The notes under the pieces are model-generated. The model searched no databases. It was not told the origin of the DNA and worked only from the letters and a program-made list of their open reading frames with translations. This document shows positions 60,028 to 64,000 of a stretch of DNA of 64,000 nucleotides, one piece after another (positions within the stretch are counted from its first letter, which is position 1; each line of letters starts with the position of its first letter). This DNA comes from Chondrilla cf. caribensis. Lineage: Eukaryota; Porifera; Demospongiae; Chondrillida; Chondrillidae. A program made the position numbers and the translations under genes. The stretch spans positions 1,397,133 to 1,461,132 of the forward strand of contig OZ026549.1 in the NCBI GenBank assembly GCA_964020155.1, written 5' to 3'.

Positions 60028-60573
60028 ATTACCGAGCGTTAGCGAGGTAATTGTTTCCGTTCGTTTGGGGAGTCCGATCGAGGTTGCCCACGCACATAAT
60101 TGCGGTGGCCGCCAATATTGTTCAATTTAGGTCACTTTTTGGTTTCTTTGAACGCAAATCATTCGTCGAACGAATCGATCAGCACTAAGTCGTCCCACCG
60201 ACGGTAATGGGGCACGGTCGCAGCATATGTTGAAATGGCAAACTTAGACAAAGGTTGCCTGTGGTTCACACACGATCCGTTAAAAGAGCACTTACTTTTC
60301 GATTGCTCCCGTCGACAAATTTCGGACTGCATCACTACCAAGTACCTTAAAACAATTCGAATAACAATTGTCAACTTTTTTGCACAACGATTTTTCGATT
60401 TCCGTCGCCGAAGAGCAGGGTTCGCCAATCCGTCGTTCGGGACACCAAATGGTCGGCCATCATGACGTCCATTTTGGAAGACATTTTTAGATGATGTCAC
60501 TGAACTACGTCATATCATAGATCTTGATATGCAAGATCTATTTGCGAGGTTCTGAACTTTGTTCACAACTAGT
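60028..60573. repeat. ~546-bp internal repeat, first copy
   Basis: Starts ATTACCGAGCGTTAGCGAGG and ends TTCACAACTAGT. The copy at 61189-61733 differs at only scattered positions. The DNA between (60574-61188) begins CACCGAGCGGAAGCGAGG and holds CATGATGACGTCCATTTTGG, so it is a diverged third copy. Confidence 0.85.
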
Positions 60574-61188
60574 CACCGAGCGGAAGCGAGGTTAATTGTT
60601 TCCGTCACATTGGGGAGTCCGATCGAGGTCGCCAACGCACTTAATGACTTTCGGGTCTAGAAATTATGACATTAGGGCCCAGTTGCATTTTCTTTCGTCG
60701 AAAGTTGCAAAGTGGTTTTAGACGAACGCAACCATTCGTACATTTTTACAAAAGGGGGCACGACTGTGCTACGTAGTGAGCCAAGAGATATTTGTATTAA
60801 CTAAATCATGGTCGTACGAAGCGTGATTGAATTCACTTACCGTTTCACTCCCTTAAAACGTCATTCTCCACGACAGATGGCGACGAAGAGTCTTAAACTA
60901 TAGACGCTATATATTTCTAAAGATTCTGAAGAGGGAATTTTGATTTTATCAAACTTCAGAGTAGGGTTCAACGGATCGTCTTTCGGGCCTTCGAATTGGT
61001 CAGCCATGATGACGTCCATTTTGGCAGACATTTGTAATTGACGTCATTACCCTGGAGAGTTTGCGTTGCGATATTCTTATTTCGATCGCGTCCAACCTTT
61101 TTTTTTTTAATGGGACCAATCTACTATGGTAACAGCGAGGTTCTGCACGTAGTGTACGCCTAGTATAAGTTATCACGTGCGGTTACTA

Positions 61189-61733
61189 ATTACCGAGCGT
61201 TAGCGAGGTAATTGTTTCCGTTCGTTAGGGGAGTCCGATCGAGCCGCCCACGCTCTTAATTGCGGTGGCCGCCAATATTGTTCAATTTAGGTCACTTTTT
61301 GGTTTCTTTGAACGCAAATCGTTCGTCGAACGAATCGATCAGCACTAAGTCGTCCCACCGACGGTAATGGGGCACCGTCGCAGCATATGTTGAAATGGCA
61401 AACTTGGACAAAGGTTGCCTGTGGTTCACACACGATCCGTTAAAAGAGCACTTACTTTTCGATTCCTCCCGTCGACAAATTTCGGACTGCATCACTACCA
61501 AGTACCTTAAGACAATTCAAATAACAATTTTCAACTTTTTTGCACAACGATTTTTCGATTTCCATCGCCGAAGAGCAGGGTTCGCCAATCCGTCGTTCGG
61601 GACACCAAATGGTCGGCCATCATGACGTCCATTTTGGAAGACATTTTTAGATGATGTCACTGAACTACGTCATATCATAGATCTTGATATGCAAGATCTA
61701 TTTGCGAGGTTCTGAACTTTGTTCACAACTAGT
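61189..61733. repeat. ~545-bp internal repeat, last copy
   Basis: See the copy at 60028-60573. The matching ends are ATTACCGAG and CACAACTAGT. Confidence 0.85.
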
Positions 61734-61870
61734 AATAATTGCGGTTGTATAGAAACCCAAGCTCGTCGCAAAATGCGTGGGCGTGAAAAATGTTATTTTA
61801 TTCTTGTTCGTCGTCTCAAACCTCTACTTCGCTTAGTTTCTTTTCTTTTAAAGTGTAAAGTACTATTCTC

Positions 61871-62155
61871 GGGGTTCCTGACTTTTACGCACCGCGGTGC
61901 GTATTAGTAACCTTACTTATACGACTACTTACTAATACGCACCGCGATGGGTGAGGATTAGGGTTTAGGGTTTGGGTTAGGGTTTTAGTTAGGTTTTAGG
62001 AGTAGAGTTTAGGGTTAGGGTTAGGGTTTTGGTTAGGTTTTAGGGTTAGGGTTAGGTTAAAGCATTAGCTCTAACCCATCGCGGTGCGTATTAGTAAGTA
62101 GTCGTATAAGTAAGGTTACTAATACGCACCGCGGTGCGTAAAAGTCAGGAACCCC
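61871..62155. mobile_element. Nested MITE filled with telomere-like repeats
   Basis: About 80-bp terminal inverted repeats (GGGGTTCCTGACTTTTACGC… with CACCGCGGTGCG palindromes) and a direct 8-bp duplication CTATTCTC at 61863-61870 and 62156-62163. The core (about 61950-62075) is degenerate TTAGGG/TTTTAGGG repeats. The 8-bp duplication suggests hAT-type mobilisation. Confidence 0.85.
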
Positions 62156-63008
62156 CTATTCTCCATCGAATAACACTATTGAAGTCGATATAAAATTTGT
62201 AGATCGCGCCGGAGTAACGTTAGTTTAAGTGTAGAATCGCCGTCAAAACACTTTGCACACAGATACAAGAGTAGGGAGCTCTCAGTTAAGCCATCGAGAT
62301 GTTTAAATGGAAGTATCCAACTTTTTACACCATAATATACGCTTACTGTGGACGCTTGTACCGAAGATCAGCTAAAATCGTCGATCAGGTGCTCTTTTAC
62401 AACTCGCTTTCTGCACACGAACTCCTCCGTAAACTATGTTGGAAATCTTCGGTTTGTGGACGGATATCTTAAGGACATGTCCGAATATCATAATAACGTC
62501 AGCATACATACGTTAGATTACGGACAACCGCTTACGAGGCCTCCTAAAACTAACGATGGAAGACGCCATTATAAACTTCACGCTTCTATAATAGAAATTC
62601 GGAACGGTCGATGACGTCATGAAAGTTCGGTATGCGACGAGCTTGGGTTCAATGAAATTTGATAGTTGCCAATCCCGGTGCGGTTTGTATTATCTATGCA
62701 TCCACTAAGTATGAGCCTCACTCGTATATGATGTCCTCTAGTTCTTCAAATCAAACGTCTTCGAGAAGACATTACAAGGGTGATTGCTCGTTCTCGACAG
62801 AGATTGAGTGAATCAGACCATCGAGTTTCCTCTCTGTCCCTGGACCATGTAGCCACGTCGTTGACAATGTACGATAAGTGAAGGGGGAAATCCTGTTTTT
62901 CGTAGACTAACAGACTGTAGGACCTATATTTCCTGGACACACCCACCTGACCGACATCCGGGCCGATCGTTAATTCACCACCTCCGTTGTTATCCTGTAC
63001 GTACATCG

Positions 63009-64000
63009 ATGGCAGAAAAAGTGACATCTTCTAGTCCTCCAGAGGATATGGAATCCTCGCGTTGTCAGTTGAAAGGTATCGAAAGTAAGTCCAACGTCAT
63101 GGTTGTGTTTACTGCTACTTCTGTAGCTACTTCTTACCTACTGCATGGTCGCGATCGACGGCTGTCCGACGGTAGCTACCCAGGGACGCGATCTTTCCTT
63201 CCATTCTTAGACATCATAACTTCAGGGGTCAAACTGTGGACTATACTTAATAATTAGACATACCCAGTTGAAGTACTCTCCCGTTCATCAAATCTACACA
63301 CGCATACTATCACTACTGATAGCTATTCACTTAGCTAAGCTGTAACCTATTGTTATAGATGATCATCAACAATCCTTATTTCACTCGTTCACGTCTTGTC
63401 CGGTCACTTGTGACCGATCAATACACTGACTGCTTGGTGTCATTCATGTGAGATGTACTGAAGTGAACTTGAAGGAGTGTTGTTCTCAGAACCTGTACAA
63501 TGACATGGACACATGTATTCCTTGCTATCTACAGGACTACATCCATCATATTGTACATCGTTCTCATGTGTGCATGGGAGGCTATATTTTTAACTGATGA
63601 ATTCCTACATGTCTAGCTACATGTATAGTAGTGTGTCTACATCCTCACTATCTACAGGATCACATATTTCACATTCTTATAATTAACTAGAAATCAGTTG
63701 TTAATGTACACATTCCTATCTCAGTGTGCATTATTTTGTGTTTATGCTTATGTACCAATTTGTCATTAGGTCCTATACCTTTGCGTATATTGAAAGTCAT
63801 TTGTGAAATTCTAATTACCTGTACATCATACACAATTATGAAGATCATTAATTGTTTTGATTATAATTGTTTGCTATTTATCTTATTAATTATATGCCCT
63901 ACAGACATGACTCCTTCTGATATTGGTCTACAAGGAATATTGAAGAATTGTCCTCTTTGGTACGAATATGCCATTTCCTTGGGTCTGAGTGCTGATATGA
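63009..64000 (+). CDS. NLR gene 5: first exon and partial Death exon, runs off the window
   Basis: Exon 1 is 63009-63084, beginning MAEKVTSSSPPED, with the same donor and phase as gene 2 exon 1. A Death exon starts at 63905 after a TACAG acceptor and is still open at the window end (MTPSDIGLQGILKNCPLWYE...). The intron lacks the MITE present in the gene 2 copy and so preserves its empty insertion site near 63588. The gene is preceded by the same P-element-like spacer as gene 2. Confidence 0.75.

Larger units (their letters stand above)
59984..62698. mobile_element. 2.7-kb TIR element with 7-bp target duplication
   Basis: 30-bp terminal inverted repeats (CATAGATAATACAAACCGCA…, at 59984-60013 and 62669-62698), identical by eye, flanked by direct CATCCAC at 59977-59983 and 62699-62705. 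The interior has no transposase frame I recognise. It contains two near-identical ~546-bp repeats, a diverged third one and a nested MITE. Small open frames on either strand lie inside the repeats and are not convincing genes. Confidence 0.8.

Noticed and set aside
60159..60500. Overlapping frames on both strands inside the ~546-bp repeats
   Set aside because: Present twice because of the repeat, no known family, and both strands are open over the same DNA.

Overview
This is eukaryotic and almost certainly invertebrate animal DNA. Exons are separated by short GT-AG introns, intergenic DNA is AT-rich with long TG/CA microsatellites, and DNA transposons and a 2A-bearing LINE are present. The key content is a tandem array of NACHT-LRR (NLR) immune-receptor genes with death-fold N-termini, all on the + strand. 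That architecture and array style fit a marine invertebrate. A demosponge is my best guess, by inference only; no species marker was read.

Five NLR loci are visible. Gene 1 (1-5,204) lacks its N-terminus at the window edge. Gene 2 (12,661-19,432) is Death-NACHT-LRR and intact. Gene 3 (30,588-35,308) is CARD-like-NACHT-LRR with a stop codon in the LRR part. Gene 4 (47,337-56,528) is CARD-like-NACHT-LRR with a pogo transposon in intron 1. Gene 5 (63,009-end) shows only exon 1 and part of a Death exon. Exon phases agree across all copies: exon 1 (phase 1) / Death or CARD-like exon / 21-codon linker / one large NACHT exon (about 580 codons) / three LRR exons / two alternative in-frame last exons. 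The catalytic ATPase motifs are intact in all four NACHT exons.

Spacers follow a pattern. Each NLR is followed by a small minus-strand coiled-coil gene (reduced to its last exon after gene 1). Spacers upstream of Death-type genes (genes 2 and 5) carry a decayed P-element/THAP9-like transposase. Spacers upstream of CARD-like genes (genes 3 and 4) carry a relic NLR 5' end followed by CBP/p300-like fragments (a bromodomain and RING start in one, a KIX domain in the other); the second also has the 3' end of an NFX1-like R3H gene. So spacer, promoter and N-terminal exon appear to duplicate together while the NACHT-LRR body is shared.

Mobile DNA is abundant and can be dated against the paralogous units. 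There is a full-length CR1/L2-like LINE with a 2A motif (8.45-12.41 kb, head-to-head with NLR gene 2) and a 5'-truncated sister copy. There is also a pogo/Tigger-like transposon with a TA target duplication and an empty site in the paralogue. Other elements are several hAT-like MITEs with 8-bp target duplications, one TA-flanked MITE with HIRAN-like remnants, a 2.7-kb TIR element with internal ~550-bp repeats, and a small MITE nested inside it filled with telomere-like TTAGGG repeats. Two minisatellites (33 bp with higher-order structure; about 31 bp) lie in the CBP-like spacers.
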